Assembly: GCF_027409185.1 (NCBI RefSeq)
Contig: NC_084470.1
Span: forward strand, 39,793,001 to 39,857,000
Length of the DNA stretch: 64,000 nt
Direction of reading: 5' to 3'
From: Cynocephalus volans
Lineage: Eukaryota > Chordata > Mammalia > Dermoptera > Cynocephalidae
Shown: positions 45,483 to 59,976 of the stretch, piece after piece
Position numbering within the stretch: the stretch's first letter is position 1
How the letters are laid out: each line of letters opens with the position of its first letter
Position numbers and translations under genes: made by a program
Notes under the pieces: model-generated
The model's input: the letters and a program-made list of their open reading frames with translations, nothing else
What the model was told of the DNA's origin: nothing
Databases searched by the model: none

Positions 45483-46650
45483 CTCTACTGGGAGGAAACC
45501 TTTAGGCTTTATCAGTAATTTTGACTCTGGAAACCAAGCAACCGTATCATTTTGGCAGGAGTACCCTTAGGAGATGAAGGTCAGTATGCAGCTGGCTGCC
45601 TCTTACAAATTAAGTGTTCTGGTGATTTCTCATTTTTATCTCTTCCTGGAGCAGAATCTAGCTGAGTACATTAGATGTAAGAACAAAGCTCAGCAGCCAC
45701 GGACTTTGCATCATCAGTTCCCAGGTAAACCAGCCACTCTTATATCTCAGAAACCAATTGGTGAGAGCCAGACAAGTTATGGAAGCCATGGGAAACCCAA
45801 AAATCATTGACCAATGATGTCAGAAGAAAGGGCTCTGGGTAAAATGCCAGCATTGCAATAGAACCATTTATACCCTCTTTAATTACATTACAAATTAAAT
45901 TGCATTTAATTACATTAAATCAGATAATGAGTAATACTGGACTCCCACAGGTTTTGCCATTAAAAAAAAAATCCATACCCTTCCTCATCCTCTTTTTATT
46001 AACTGCCTGCGTTTTTTCTTTGAGGCATCCCTCAGGGATATGGATGTGTAAGGAACCCCCAGAGAAGTGGAAATCTCAAATGACAAAAAGATGGCACTAT
46101 TGAAAATGAACGTTCTACTTGAATGGACACTAGTGTGTGATTATTTTGATGGGATTATTACTTAAATGTGTTTTCTTCAACAGTTTGAAAATAACACAAG
46201 TGTGTTCCAAAGTGAGGACAAATTTCTTTTATTGAGAAGTTAGCTTACTTTGGAAGCAGCCACTGAATACTATGTGATTTTCTTGCTAAAAAGTATAACA
46301 ATGATGGAAAAAATATGTGGCTTCATATTTTCTCAGCAGCATTATTTATTATTCACTCAAAATATATACTGATCATGTGCTTAGATGAAATGTATTAAGC
46401 AAAAGCTAATATGTATAGTCAATACTCTAAATATCTCCTGCAAAGATATAAATGTATATTTAGAAAAAAATATTTATATTTATGCATAATACATAAGATA
46501 TATTTTACCATATAGGAATATATATATAACTTTGTACAACACAATGAAAAGTCTAGAGTAGCTACTTCTTTTGAGCTACAAAGTTATTGGGTAAAACTTA
46601 AATATTTTTACCAATTCAAGTGTTTCCATAGTACCTCTTGCAGATACTGC
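45479..46650. other. Unassigned, AT-rich sequence
   Basis: No gene or repeat recognised. Very AT-rich around 46,310-46,520. Confidence 0.35.
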
Positions 46651-46654
46651 TGAC

Positions 46655-47155
46655 TGGCTAGTTCAGCATCCATTCTCATCTCCTTTCCCTTGTCATCTTC
46701 TTGTCACTAGGCACTTGCTTTCCCAGCTTCTCTTGTTGTTGGAGAGGCCAGGTGGTCAAGTTCTGCTCAACCAGATAGAAGGAAAAATCTGCTGAGGGAT
46801 TCTAGAAGAGCTTTTGCTTTTCTAGCAAAAGGGGTAGATGGCGTAAGCACTATTCCTTCCTTTTTCTTTCTTCCTTGAATGTGGGTATGATGCCTTGAAA
46901 TATGACAGTTGTCTTGTCCCTATACAGTGATGGATGAAAGGCAACACAGTAAAGATGTCAGAAAGAAAGAAAGAAAAAAGAAGAAGAAAGAAAGAAAAAG
47001 ATCCTGGGTTCTAGATATTATCCAGCCATTCCACCGACTGCTTCTTTTTTTTATTTCCCTGAAAGACAAATGAATCTTATTTGTTTAAGCTGCTGTAGTC
47101 TCCATTGTTTTTGCTTTTGTTGTTTTACCTGTAGCCAAAAGCATTTCTAAGCGTT
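46655..47155 (+). mobile_element. ERVL/MaLR-like LTR, decayed
   Basis: 'atggatgaaaggcaacacagtaaagatgtcag', an (AAAG)n-rich slot, 'ctgggttctagatattatccagccattccaccgactgc' and 'cttatttgtttaagctgctgtagtc' and 'tagccaaaagcatttctaa' follow the order of a mammalian LTR 3' half. Confidence 0.5.
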
Positions 47156-47829
47156 TCTAAAGTCTATAGGCCCTAGACATACACTGAAATATAAACTCAA
47201 GATCTCCAAGGTGAATACGAGTAATGGCAAGATAGAAGGTTAAGACCGAGAGGACAAGAAAGGTAGTCAAACATTGTGTAACTTGCCTGGTATGAAAGGA
47301 ACCAAGAAAAGCCCGAGGGAATCTCACGACAGCTTGATTTGATATTCTTTCAACAATAAAATAAGAATGGAAAAAAAGAATCTTCAAAATACTGCCCTTG
47401 CCAAGGGCACAATCTGGAAATTAGCCAGGTAGTTTAAAATTAAAACCAAAAATCAGCCTGCTATAGAGATTCAGCAAAATCAGCCCACTATTCAGAAACT
47501 TGTTTAGAGAACAGGGAGAAAAGGGAAAAGAAGGCAGGAAAGGAGGAAGAGAAGAGGAAAGAAGGAAGGGACCATCTTTGTCCCATCACAGGCCCTAACC
47601 TAAAACAGATATACCTGCTACTAGGCAGATGTTGGTGCTTCTCCCATATCCTCTCGGATTCCTTTTCATGTGCATCACAGTTTTTATGCACACACACTCC
47701 GCTGATGCTTTCACTCACAACAATCAAAACCTGGGTGCCTTTGTCCAAGGACTTCCTCAGGCTACCAGAGCTACCTTCTTTTGCAAACACAGAGGCTGCC
47801 TGGGAATTTATCTATTCCTAAAATAGACT

Positions 47830-48060
47830 TTAACCACTGATCTCTGTTTAAGATAACCGTATTCTCCTGAGCTCCCCTGCAGGTCTGAAGCTGTCCCTTG
47901 TTGGGACTGTGCTTGATACTGCCCTCTTGACCGAATTCTTCTTGTTCCTGATCCAACCTCCCTACTCCCCTATTGTCTCTTCCCAGGAATTCTTCCTAAT
48001 AAACAACTTTAACATGAATCTTGGTCTCTGGGTCTGCCTCTGGTGAACTCCACTTAAAAA
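47830..48060 (+). mobile_element. LTR-like 3' end
   Basis: 'ttcttcctaataaacaactttaacatgaatcttggtctctgggtctgcctctggtgaactccac' resembles the polyadenylation-to-U5 end of an old ERV LTR. Start unclear. Confidence 0.4.
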
Positions 48061-48950
48061 TCCTTTTCTCTGGACTGTAAATAAAATTGCTCATCCAAGG
48101 CTAGTGGAGCATTAAAAGCAAAAGAAGTTAGCCAGACAGTGAATCAAAAAGAAAATGAGAAGAAGTTTGCCAAGAAACAAAACTATGAACCATAATTCTC
48201 TGGGCTGCCCATTCAGGCCTGATTGTTGATAGACTGAAACAACAATATTTTCCACAAAAGTATGAAATAAATTTGATATCCTGCTAAACATCAAGCCATT
48301 TGAAATACTTGAATACCATATTTAATACTTCTTATACCATAGTTAGGAGGGTCAACAAATAAAGGAGAACAGAATTGTTAATACAGCTCAGATGGCAAGG
48401 GTTTCCAAGCCTAGCCCTGGACCTCTTCCTTCTATAGGGACACAGGTAGAAAAAGCCAAGCTCTTTTTATTTATTCATGAATTTTCCTATCCCAGGTGGG
48501 TGACTTGATGCAAGGCTGAATTAAGGAGCAGTTTACTATCTTTCCTGTTAAGGAACTAGTCTCCAGTGAACTCAGGCTCCATCCCCATAACAACAAGAAA
48601 ACCAGACCATGGCTCAGACGACCGGGTGATTCATGTGTCTTAATGACTGACCCTGCTGGCTGCATGGTGGGTAATTTTAGCTGGAAAATACCAGGTCAGT
48701 CATCATGGAGCCAACTTAGTTACATCAAACAACCAAAAGATCAGTCTCTGAGGCCCTGGGAAGACTGGGTTTGAGGTAAAGACTAAAACTTTTTTAATCA
48801 AATGAAGAATCTGAGAACCAACAGGGCAAGAGAGAAAGGAAGCCATATGTACAACATCAATATCAATGTGCCTAATAGGTTTATTCCTAATTAACTATTG
48901 TAGAAACAAAATATTCTGCTTACTTGACCAAAAAAGAAAATAACTCTTTC

Positions 48951-50819
<1,869 letters not shown>

Positions 50820-51149
50820 AAAGTAAATAACAACACCTTTAGTAACTGAAAATGTTAATTGACTAGGTATCACTTGAATTCACCAGACATTCCCAAATTC
50901 ATGGTATTCCCATTACTAAAACAGAAACCATATTTAGGATTAAAAAAAAAAGTGAATTATTCAACAGAAGAGAGATGAGCTATAGACTTTTATGCATGGT
51001 TTTATCAAGTGTACTTTTAACCCAAATGATGACAGTTCATGATGATTAGTCGACGAGATAAATTAATTTTAAAGTGGACCATATTAAGGAGATAAAAGCG
51101 AGTTGAGTAAGGTCAAAAGTTTACTTTTTAATGGCCCTAATAGGTCACT

Positions 51150-51245
51150 TTACTTTGTACATTTTTATCTTTTTATTGAAGTATAAATTACAGTAAAATG
51201 CATAGATCTTAAGTTTGCAATTTGATGAATTTTGACAAATGGGCT
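51150..51245 (-). repeat. L1M scrap, antisense
   Basis: 'tttattgaagtataaattacagtaaaatgcatagatcttaagtttgcaatttgatgaattttgacaaa' is reversed L1M 3' UTR. Confidence 0.65.
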
Positions 51246-51279
51246 GCATGAATTTTGCCTGCCTTTGGATGGAGCATGC

Positions 51280-51605
51280 ACACCCCAGTCTTCGCCTTTA
51301 CCAATTTCCCATTCACACTTTTTACTGCTTGAATATAGGCATTTCTGCTTGTGACCTTCAGATTAAGCAAGTGGCAGCTAACCCAATGATTGGCACAGAG
51401 TATATGATCAATAAAGATTTCCCAAATGAACCGAATAAACATTTCTGTACTTCTTTGTCTTTCGCTACCTAATCATTCTTCCTTTATACAGACCGGAAAT
51501 TCGTGTTGGCTTCGGATGAACCTTACCCAGGGAAAAACAAGGCCCTAACAGTGTGCCACACATGCGAAGAGTGGGTATTCAATAAATGCTTGTTGAAATG
51601 AATTA
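51280..51605 (+). repeat. L2 LINE 3'-end scraps
   Basis: 'gattggcacagagtatatgatcaataaag' and 'gggtattcaataaatgcttgttgaaatgaatt' are L2-like tails. Confidence 0.5.
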
Positions 51606-51689
51606 GGTTCTGCATCTCATAACCAACAATAGATTTCTTAGGCAACAGATTGGCAATAACCTATTCGACAACAGTTGGAAAGAATATTT

Positions 51690-51872
51690 TGATATGGGGA
51701 GACCCAGGTTTGTGCTTCAGCTCTGTCACTTACTAGCTGTGTATAGGTATGTTAATAGATGTCTGTGTTCTTATCAGTAAAATGGAAACCATAATTCTTA
51801 GCACAAAATCTGTTGTAAGGCTTGAATGAGTTAGTATATGCAAAATATCAGGGGCACTCAGTAATGGTAGTT
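51690..51872 (+). repeat. MIR SINE
   Basis: 'gagacccaggtttgtgcttcagctctgtcacttactagctgtgtata', then 'cttatcagtaaaatgg' and 'tgtaaggcttgaatgagttagtatatgcaaa'. Confidence 0.8.
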
Positions 51873-51904
51873 CCTTTTTTCTTTACTCGCTATATCTGTC
51901 AAAA

Positions 51905-52330
51905 TCTAAAACCAGTGGAAGAATAGCAAAATGGACATTGTTGTCTCTCTCCCACTGGGTATCAGCTATGTCCTTTGGCATGGAAGACAATTGACCCCAC
52001 CTCCAGCTCCATAGGTGGGTCATATTTGTTTAACCCAATCTTATCTCCGTTGCTGTAGTGATTGGTTCTTGGTTCAGGTCTACGACAATCAACATTTGGT
52101 GCTTCCCCACTGCAGGAAATGATTCAGGAACAGGCAAGTGACCAAATCATGGACAATGGTCCATGAGAAGATGATTTTCTGTGAGCTTTTGGGAAATAAA
52201 CTTCCTTGCTCTGGTGGAAGAATTCCCAGAAGCCAGCAGCATCTCTTTCCCTGAATATGGAACTTAGAAAGTGTGAAGGAAGCATAAGATGGAACTGACA
52301 AAGGGTCTAATGGAAATAAATGGAGGTCTT
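51905..52330 (+). mobile_element. LTR-like decayed repeat
   Basis: 'ccacctccagctccataggtgggtcatatttg', 'gcaagtgaccaaatcatggacaatggtccatgagaag', 'tgggaaataaacttccttgctc' resemble old MaLR LTRs. Family uncertain. Confidence 0.35.
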
Positions 52331-54296
52331 GATACCACTCCTAAGCCAGTTGCAAACAAGCCCTGAAACCTGAATTACTTCTTGACTCTTTGCTGAAGTG
52401 AGTCTTAATATCACCTACAATGTTTAAGGCACTTTGATCCAAAACCTCATAATGTCTGTGACCTAATGCAGGAATGAATATGGAAACCAGGTCACATTTC
52501 ATCCTTCAGGCTGGTCCTGGGCCAATCTGTGAAGCCAGTTAAGTAGCTTCCTTCACCTTGCTGCTGGCTCTGTAATGAAACCCCTTTTCTTTCCTCCACT
52601 CTATCAGTCCTCCAGTTCTGCTCTTTTTCTAAATCTGTTTATCCCTCGCCTCACTCTTCTTTAAAGCAGAGTACAAAGTACCCTTCTCAGCATACTATCA
52701 ATTGGTTAAAAATGGAATCCTGATTCATGCTAAAGTATTGGTGACTGATGTATTTCCCATTTAACAGGACCAAAGCTGTAACACGGTCTGATGATCTTCA
52801 TAAAGGGTTTCCGATATTGTCTATAGCAAATCAATGGACAGTGATGTTCTTGAAGCCTCTCATATCAAATTGTGAAAGCAGCTATCATTTACACCTCCAC
52901 AGTTAATGTGTTTACCCCTCAATCTCCTGGTTTTTATTTTAGGCCTGCTGTAGGGCAGCTTCTGGAATATGGCTAAAACATCTCCATCCTATTGAGATCA
53001 TAGGAACTAAAAATAACAAAGGAAGTGAGAAACTGAAAGGCATCCCACTATTAAATATTCAGGAGCCAGAGGATATCTGATCGTGCCACATCATGAAGCC
53101 TCTGCCCTTCAGATGTCTGTGGGATCTGAGCCGGCTGTGCCAGAGGGACGAGATAAACACAGACAGCTGCATCCCTCACTCCTTGCATTTGAACTGACCC
53201 ATTTCCCCTGGAGGACCCTGATGCATTAAATAGAATGGCTGCAAATTTTAACTTTCTCACCCTCTAGAATGTCCCTCATTGTCATATTTGATCTCTACAG
53301 GACCAGCCCCTTTTCTTTCTTTTCTCTTTGCATAGAGAGTCTAATTTTTTGGTCAACCACAGTTACATTTTTACTCTCTAGGGATGAATTCTTGTCCCAG
53401 AAAAATGTACAAAGTTTGGTATATAATTTAAATCCCTGAAACCTACCTACCCTTTAGGGATATGAATCCCTACTGAAGACCTTATATCTTGGGGAATTTA
53501 GGACCTAGTCATATATTCCTTTCCTTAGACTGGGCCTCTTGTTTTGACCCTATGCTCTCAATTCTATCTATCCATTTTGATTACTTTCCCAAATCCTACC
53601 AAGTAAACCTCCAAGGGTTCTTTTTCGCACTACCTATGCACCTAAAAGACATTAGAGAGAAGAAATCCTTTTCCTGTGCTATGTGCTTTTCATAGGCCGT
53701 GAGACTAAGACCACATGTCTTTGAGCCTGTGTTGCTGGGCTACCCTCTTGGTCAGAGAACCTTCCTCACAGTTAACTGAATTCACTCTTGCTACACTTCA
53801 AGTCTGATTTCCATGTTGGCTGTCCTCCCCCAGACCCTTCAAGTTGCGTATTGTGAGCCAGTGGAAAGTGTGGTTTATCACAGCCTCTCAGTGAAAGCAG
53901 CAGAAGCAGCTGCAGGATGCTGCAGAATCTATTTGATAATGGAAAATCCAGATCCGGGCAGATGGATGTTATATTTGGAGGAAATGCCATCACGTGACCA
54001 AAGTTCCTGCTCTGAGGAGAGAACATACAGATGTTCACATACTGGAGAAGGCATGGTGCTTCTGAAAGAATAAAGCAGCACTTGATTATTTCCCATCTTT
54101 CACAATCCTAAAGCTGTAGAAAACCTCGGGCAATGTTAGGCTTCTGAATCCAAAGGAAATGAGATTCAGCAGCAAGGAAACAAGTTTTATCTGTATCCTA
54201 AATTGCAATAGGTATATTTTCTCTACACATGGTCTCATGTCATACAATCTTATTGTGATTTCAACAGAGCATTTCACATCTCCTAAAAAGTTCAGA
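52331..54296. other. Unassigned sequence
   Basis: No repeat or gene recognised. Frames at 53,772-54,073 overlap on opposite strands. Confidence 0.35.
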
Positions 54297-54366
54297 GGCT
54301 GGCCAGTTAGCCCAGTTGTTTACAGCCCAGTGTTGTAACACCAAGGTTAAGGCTTCAGATCCTCTT
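54297..54366 (+). mobile_element. tRNA-Ile-type SINE, 3'-decayed
   Basis: 'ggctggccagttagcccag' head and 'gtaacaccaaggttaaggcttcagatcc' B-box region are present; the distal part is lost. Confidence 0.75.
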
Positions 54367-54599
54367 ATCAAAGAATTTATATTATCTTTTAATTCAATTT
54401 TTCCATGAACTTTTGCAAGTACCTCATATTTAAACATATTTGAATTAAAAACAGCATTTTTTTCCCTGTGTTTCTTCTTTCTTTCCTTTCTCCCTTTTGC
54501 CCTTCCTTTTTTCCCTTCCTTCTTTCATCCTTGCACCCTCAGCCAAGAATCATTATGCAGCACAGAAAGAGTTTACCAAGATTAAACTAAATTGCATAA

Positions 54600-54860
54600 A
54601 TACTCATATTTATTGGGCTCCTACTCTGTACAGTGTCAGCTCCTGTACACACAGAAGGATGAACTAAATAAACATCTGCACTTAAGAAGCTTGAAGTTTA
54701 AGAAAGACAAAAATAAGTAGACAGATCACAAATGACTACAGTTTAAAGGAGAGCAATAAAAATGTGGCCACATGGTATGGGTACTCAAAGAGGGGAGATC
54801 ATGTAAGGCATTAGACCTTGAAGGATGGAGGGGCTTTAGACCAACAGAGGTGTGCAGCAG
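54600..54860 (-). repeat. L2 LINE, antisense
   Basis: Starts 'tatttattgggctcctactctgtacagtgtcagctcc'. Continues through 'taagaagcttgaagtttaagaaagac' to 'gaccttgaaggatgg', the reversed L2 order. Confidence 0.65.
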
Positions 54861-55817
54861 AACTGAAGAGACCCATTAAAGCTACCATTTGAACAGTCGT
54901 TGAATTTTACTATTCATGGCTAGGGGCAAGTATTTGGCACCAGCTTCAACTTGAGAGCTTAATTCTCCTCACGTTCCACAAAGAAGAAACCATAATTTTT
55001 GAGGGTAGATTTTAAGGGGAACCAGTTTTTCAGACCCCCTTAGAAACTTTGCTTGGGTTCTTGGCAACATAACAAATTTGCTTGGCCTGTTCTGTAAAGT
55101 CCAACCCTAGAAACTTGATGGGAAATGACAGTGTAAAGAGACAACACATCACGGTGGTGTTATGGTCAAATTTGTGTGCTATACTTGGCCTGAACTTTGA
55201 AAAAATACAAGAACAGGTTTGTGTTGCCGTGGACATAAATATTTTGATCAGGCTTATTAAAACTTCTTTGACTAGAATGATCACATTTTTAAAAATGAAC
55301 AGTCTCATCGCAAGATCCTAGGAAACCTGGATTCCTTTTCCATCACCAATTCTCTCTGACATGTCAAAATGAGTCACTCTAAATTGTCTTACTTAATTTT
55401 CCCCATTATTTTATGTATCATTAGGTTGAAACAAACTTGCTAAAGGGAAGTGCTGAAAATGTGCAACATATCACATACAACCTGGTTTCCACCAGCTTTC
55501 AGTGTCTTCTCATATTGAATGCTTGCAAGAAAGTTAGGCTCAGGCTACGGACATGAAGGCAATGGGGGCACCCCAGGTTCAGAAATGCAGTCATTGGACA
55601 TAATCTTGAGAACTGGGAGCAGAGCGCTCATCTGGGAGACAGTGGTAGATGGGAGATTGCCAGGAAGATTTGAAAAATACAAGGAACCAAAACTGGTCAA
55701 GCTCAGAAACACCAGCAAAACAGGGACTAAGAAGAGAGGCTGTCAGAGAGGAAAATGATGGGTATAAGCCCAGAGACACATCATAGACATCCCCTCTTTG
55801 TTTCTATCCTCTCTGAG
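54861..55817. other. Unassigned sequence
   Basis: Nothing recognised; frames here are short and on both strands. Confidence 0.35.
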
Positions 55818-56037
55818 CAGTGGTTCTCAACCTGGGGGGATTTTCTTCCCAGAGGACTTTTGGCAATGTCCAGAGATATTTTGGGTTATCACAGCTTGTT
55901 GGGGGTTGCAGGGTACTACTATTGGTATCTGGAGAGTAGAGGCAAGGGATGCTGCTAAACAACCTACAATTTACAGGACAGACAACAAAGAATCTCCCGG
56001 CCTAAAATGTCAGTAATGCCCGGGTTGAGAAACCCTG
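55818..56037 (+). mobile_element. MER20 hAT-Charlie MITE
   Basis: Terminal inverted repeats CAGTGGTTCTCAACC (left) and GGTTGAGAAACCCTG (right). Interior MER20 phrases: 'tttggcaatgtccagagatatttt', 'gcaagggatgctgctaaacaacctacaat'. The flanking octamers tctctgag/ctccagag are a decayed duplication at best. Confidence 0.85.
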
Positions 56038-56138
56038 CTCCAGAGAGTACATATGTATGAACATCACTGCTCTATCACATTTATTATTGTTCTTCTGATT
56101 ATAAGAAGTAATCAGTAGCATGTGAAAAGTAATACGTG

Positions 56139-56542
56139 TTCATAGAGTTTGGATGTGCTGTCCCCACCAAAGCTCATGTGGAAAGATGAGTCATGGGGGA
56201 AGATCCCTCATGAGTGGATTAATGCTCTCTCGGGGGGGTGGGGGTGGGTGGGTCCTGAGTGAGAGCTTGCTCTATAGTTCCCATGAGAGCTGGTTGATTT
56301 AAAGACCTTGGCACCTCCTCTCTCTCTCTCTCTCTCTCTCTCTCATTCTCTCTCTTGCTTTCTCTTGCCATATGATCTGCTTGTACCCACTGGCTGCTGC
56401 CACTTTCTGCGATGAGTAGAAGCAACCTGAGGACCACACCAGATGCAACTGTCCCAGAATCATGAGCCAAATAAACCTCTGTTCTTTATAAATTACCCAG
56501 TCTCAGGTATTCTGTTATAGCAATACAAAATGGACTAAGGCA
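56139..56542 (+). mobile_element. THE1/MST-type MaLR solo LTR
   Basis: Follows the THE1/MST consensus: 'gtttggatgtgctgtcccc', '...cctcatgagtggattaatgc', 'gagccaaataaacctctgttctttataaattacccagtctcaggta', 'caaaatggactaaggca'. A (CT)n expansion sits inside at 56,317-56,344. Confidence 0.85.
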
Positions 56543-57194
56543 AATGTTTAATCTGGAATATTTTATCAATATATTAAAGTTTTGTCATCATCCATCAATT
56601 ATGCCATAGAAACTCATCATCTATTCTCCCCAGGGCCAGAAGTTGTGAAAATGCCATACGAACCTCAGCTGCTGCCTGATGTCAGTGTACATTATGCAGC
56701 TGCTTGGGAGGGAGAATGGTGTCCATACCTTTTTTGTCTCTATCGATTAATCCAGCAGGAAATACTTTGACATTGTGGCCTAAGTCTTTCCAGGAAAGAG
56801 TAATTTAACATGCTGAGTGTGAACAATGTTTCTTGATTTAAAAAGGAAATCTGTTTCACATGAAAAGCTAGGCTCTTGGGAGCCTGCACCTGTGCCTAAG
56901 CCAAGCCCCTGCTGTGAAGCCGTGAATGGCACCATAATCAGTGGCAAGATCCGGAGAGCCATTAAGGGAAAATTGCAGGAATTAGGAGCTGATAGGGATG
57001 AAAAGTGGCCTGATTACTCTATGGTGATGTAGTCTGAGGAAAGTCAGGATGACAAAGGACCTACTACATAAAGCACCAATTTGGTTCACTGTAGTGTTTC
57101 CAGATGTCCGTAACACAGACCAACACATAGGCATTATGTTTGAAAGGAGAATCTAGAGTGGTGAGGAGATCTGGCTGGTACTGCACAGCGTTCA

Positions 57195-57300
57195 AGGGCA
57201 CAAACTCAGGAGCTGGTCTGCCTGTTTGAACCCTTATTTTCTACTTACTGGCTATGTGACTGGAACAAATTAACCTCCTGTACTTCATCTGTTAAATGTA
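57195..57300 (+). repeat. MIR SINE fragment
   Basis: 'ctgcctgtttgaacccttattttctacttactggctatgtgactgg' and 'ctgtacttcatctgttaaatgt'. Confidence 0.75.
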
Positions 57301-57426
57301 TTTGTGGTGGTGGTGGTGTGAGGTTTTGCAGCTGAAAAGTAAGGTAAATCACAACTAAGGCCAAAATGTTTCATTGTTTTAGTTATTATTTTAGTTATTT
57401 TAGTTATACTAAGTTTCCATTTATAT

Positions 57427-57830
57427 TGTCAGAGCTAGGGCTTCAAACCCATTGTACAGACTGGGTCCCCAGACCCCTCACCCGCAGGTCAATGCTAGGT
57501 AATTGGGAAAGATTCCGGTAGCTTACAGGTCCAGCAGCGGCAGTGGCCTTTGCGGAGGGTCCCGGGGGCACTAGCAGCAACAGCCTCCAGCAGCAGTAGT
57601 GGCCTCCCCATAACCCCCCGGGGCTATCCCGGGAGTGGGAGGCCCTGTGGACCAACGCCACTCATCCTTTATACTCAAGTCCATAACCCAGGACACCTGG
57701 GTGCACATGCGCAATTACACTAGACGATAACCAAGGAACACCTGGGCATACGTGCGTATTTACATCAAATGCTTGGCAAGATTCTGAACATGTGAGGGGT
57801 CCTGACCATTTCCCTATGTTTTCCCAACAG
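57427..57830 (-). mobile_element. GC-rich LTR-like element, antisense
   Basis: Read on the minus strand, a candidate LTR ends TCTGACA (plus 57,427) and carries TATAAA (plus 57,668-57,673). About 110-150 bp of upstream U3-like sequence starts TGTTCAGAATC (plus 57,790) or TGTTGGGAAAAC (plus 57,830). A GC-rich R/U5-like body with CCAGCAGC repeats contrasts with AT-rich surroundings. No convincing target duplication, so the boundary and class are unsettled; ERVK-like is a guess. Confidence 0.4.
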
Positions 57831-58180
57831 CAGCAGACTCTGTTAATGTTCTGGCCAGATATCCCAGCATCTCTAACATTTTCTATGCACTCCTGGCTTC
57901 TCTGTATTTTTGTTCCATCAGCCCATTATCCTGCAGGGGCAAGAGCTGAAAGTGCCTGGGGGTTTACCCTATCTGGGTCCTCAGCCAATGAACGGCGGGG
58001 TCCTGAAAAGAAGAGATCAGCTAGCAAGCCCTGAGGTGTAATTTACACCACAGAGCTCCCTGTGAGATCAGGCCAAAGCCACCCTCCATTGGATTTTGCC
58101 TGTTTTGCTTTTTCGCCTTTGCCTTCCTGCTTTCCTCATTCCTTACCAGTGCTTCCCGGGAGCACTGCCGTGATAAATTA
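57831..58180. other. Unassigned sequence
   Basis: No gene or repeat recognised. Confidence 0.35.
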
Positions 58181-58189
58181 CAAGCACTT

Positions 58190-58365
58190 GAATCTTGCCT
58201 CAGGGCACTTAGATGAGTTAATACATGTAAAGTGCTTAGAACAATGCTTTGCACATAATGAGAGCTTAATAAATGATAACAGCCATTCTACTTACTATTA
58301 TTAAATGTTTACTTTGTGCCAACTACTGTATCACTGACACTCATGTTATCATTTAATCTTATTCC
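58190..58365. repeat. MIR scraps
   Basis: Sense MIR tail 58,190-58,290 ('gatgagttaatacatgtaaagtgcttagaacaatgctttgcacataatgagagc') followed by an antisense start ('ttaaatgtttactttgtgccaactactg'). Confidence 0.7.
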
Positions 58366-58990
58366 AATCTACCTTCCTTTCATGAAGGAAGGACCAACCA
58401 GAGAAATAAGCCAAGGCTGAGCTGTCAGGAGACAACCAAGGGCCCAATATCAGAGTAAGAATTCTGTATACAAAGCAGCAACACAGAAAGGATGACTGGG
58501 TGTGGGAGGCGTACCAAGTCTCAAATAATGGTGGGATTCACAGCCTGCATTTAGAAGTGGGATAGGGTGGGGGTGACTCAAAGGATAAGGTGGGCTGGTA
58601 AATACTGACAACACCTGTCCAGAAGAGAAAAGGAAGTCTCAGGTGGCAAAGGTGCTGACGAGGGCCGCACAGCCAGTAATGGCTCTGATTTCCAAGAACA
58701 CATTCGTTCTTCTACCGTGTGACCTCCTCCCGGCCATGTATTCCCAACTTGCCTGAGCATATCATAGGTTAAGACCAAATACTGCTAATGTCCCTAAATG
58801 GAAGTGAAAGGCACTTATGAAATAAGCAGAAGGGTGGAGTACATTTTCGAAAGCAGGGAGCCGTCCATCTCTATCTCCCAGGCCTGTACCAACGCCACTC
58901 TCCATAATGACACTAGGCAATGATTTATGGCCTGATACTACTTTTTTTTTACCTTCTCCTGCTTCTTTGTCATGTCTTCACAACTAGATG
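58366..58990. other. Unassigned sequence
   Basis: Nothing recognised. Confidence 0.35.
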
Positions 58991-59092
58991 ACCTATTGTT
59001 TGAAGTGAGGGATTCTGTTTTATGCTTCTTTGAAACCCCCCACAGCACTTTATACCGGGCCTTCCACATGGTGGGTCCTCAACAGTATTTAA
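58991..59092 (+). repeat. L2 LINE 3' end
   Basis: 'gtttgaagtgagggattctg...cacagcactttataccgggccttccacatggtgggtcctcaac'. Confidence 0.55.
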
Positions 59093-59494
59093 GTAATTTA
59101 TTTTTCACTACAGGGATTCATTCTATAGAAACATAAGTGTAAAAAAAAAAAAAAAAAAAGCCAATGTGAATTGTCAGTATTTACTTACAATGTGATAAAG
59201 CAAAAACCACATTTCACCACCCTGATCCCCAGCTCCCATTTCCTTTACTGCTCTCTGTCCTTCATAGTATTTCAAACAGGGTGTTTCACATTCTTTCTGT
59301 CTCTTCGGAATGTTTGCACAGTTGATGGACCAAGACAACAAGAGTGGTTTGCATCTCCCCGTCTCCCCATCCTCCTACCCTCCCTACCAACATGAGTGGA
59401 CATGTGGAAAGCCGTTTCTACCTGAGGACAAAATAGTGCAAAGATGATGTGTCAGAAAAAAGCTGAGTTGGCAATCAGTGTTTTCTGTGCTTTG

Positions 59495-59590
59495 CCCTGC
59501 CTCTAACCAGCTGAGTGATCTCCTGTAGGTCACTGATATCTCTAGAACCCATCTGTGAAAAGAAAGGATTAGACAAGATATTTTCTGTTT
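59495..59590 (+). repeat. MIR SINE fragment
   Basis: 'ctctaaccagctgagtgatctcctgtaggtcactgatatctctagaacccatctgtgaaaag'. Confidence 0.6.
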
Positions 59591-59614
59591 AATAGATAGC
59601 ACTAGAAACATATG

Positions 59615-59793
59615 GCTATTTAAATTGAAATTAATTAAAATGTTAAAAAAAAATCAAAGTTCAGTTTCTCAGTCACACTAGCCACATTTGAAGGGCTCAA
59701 CAGCTGCCTAAGGCCTGCCATACAGTGGTGACCATACTGGAGAGGGCAGAATGCTCCATTCATTGCAGATAGTTCTATTAGACAGCACCAGAC
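59615..59793 (-). mobile_element. MER58-like hAT-Charlie MITE
   Basis: 'agtttctcagtcacactagccacatttgaagggctcaacagctgcc' and 'gcagatagttctattagacagcacca' match the reversed MITE, the latter being its decayed terminal repeat. Confidence 0.6.
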
Positions 59794-59832
59794 TAATGAA
59801 CTTGCTTGTCTTTTCCAGTTCTAAGACTCTAG

Positions 59833-59976
59833 TCAATAGTCCTTCAAGCCGGAATCAAACCAGCAACCTAAAATAGTCAAAGTACACAATCCCATCCCTA
59901 AACAATGATTGGAATTGATTACATGGCTTTTGCCAAACTTATCTGTGGACGATTGTTCCCTTCTTGAGAGCCTTTT
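59833..59976 (-). repeat. Inverted duplicate, copy B
   Basis: About 144 bp whose reverse complement is roughly 90% identical by eye to 61,643-61,786. Includes 'ccttcaagccggaatcaaaccagcaacct' with no mismatch. No family recognised. Confidence 0.85.

Noticed and set aside
45246-45570. Open frames on both strands over the microsatellite
   Set aside because: Produced by uninterrupted (CT)n(CA)n, which has no stops in several frames.
59833-59976. Inverted pair as nuclear mitochondrial DNA (tRNA-like 'ttcaagccggaatcaaacc')
   Set aside because: I could not match it to any mitochondrial tRNA or flanking mitochondrial gene order I know.
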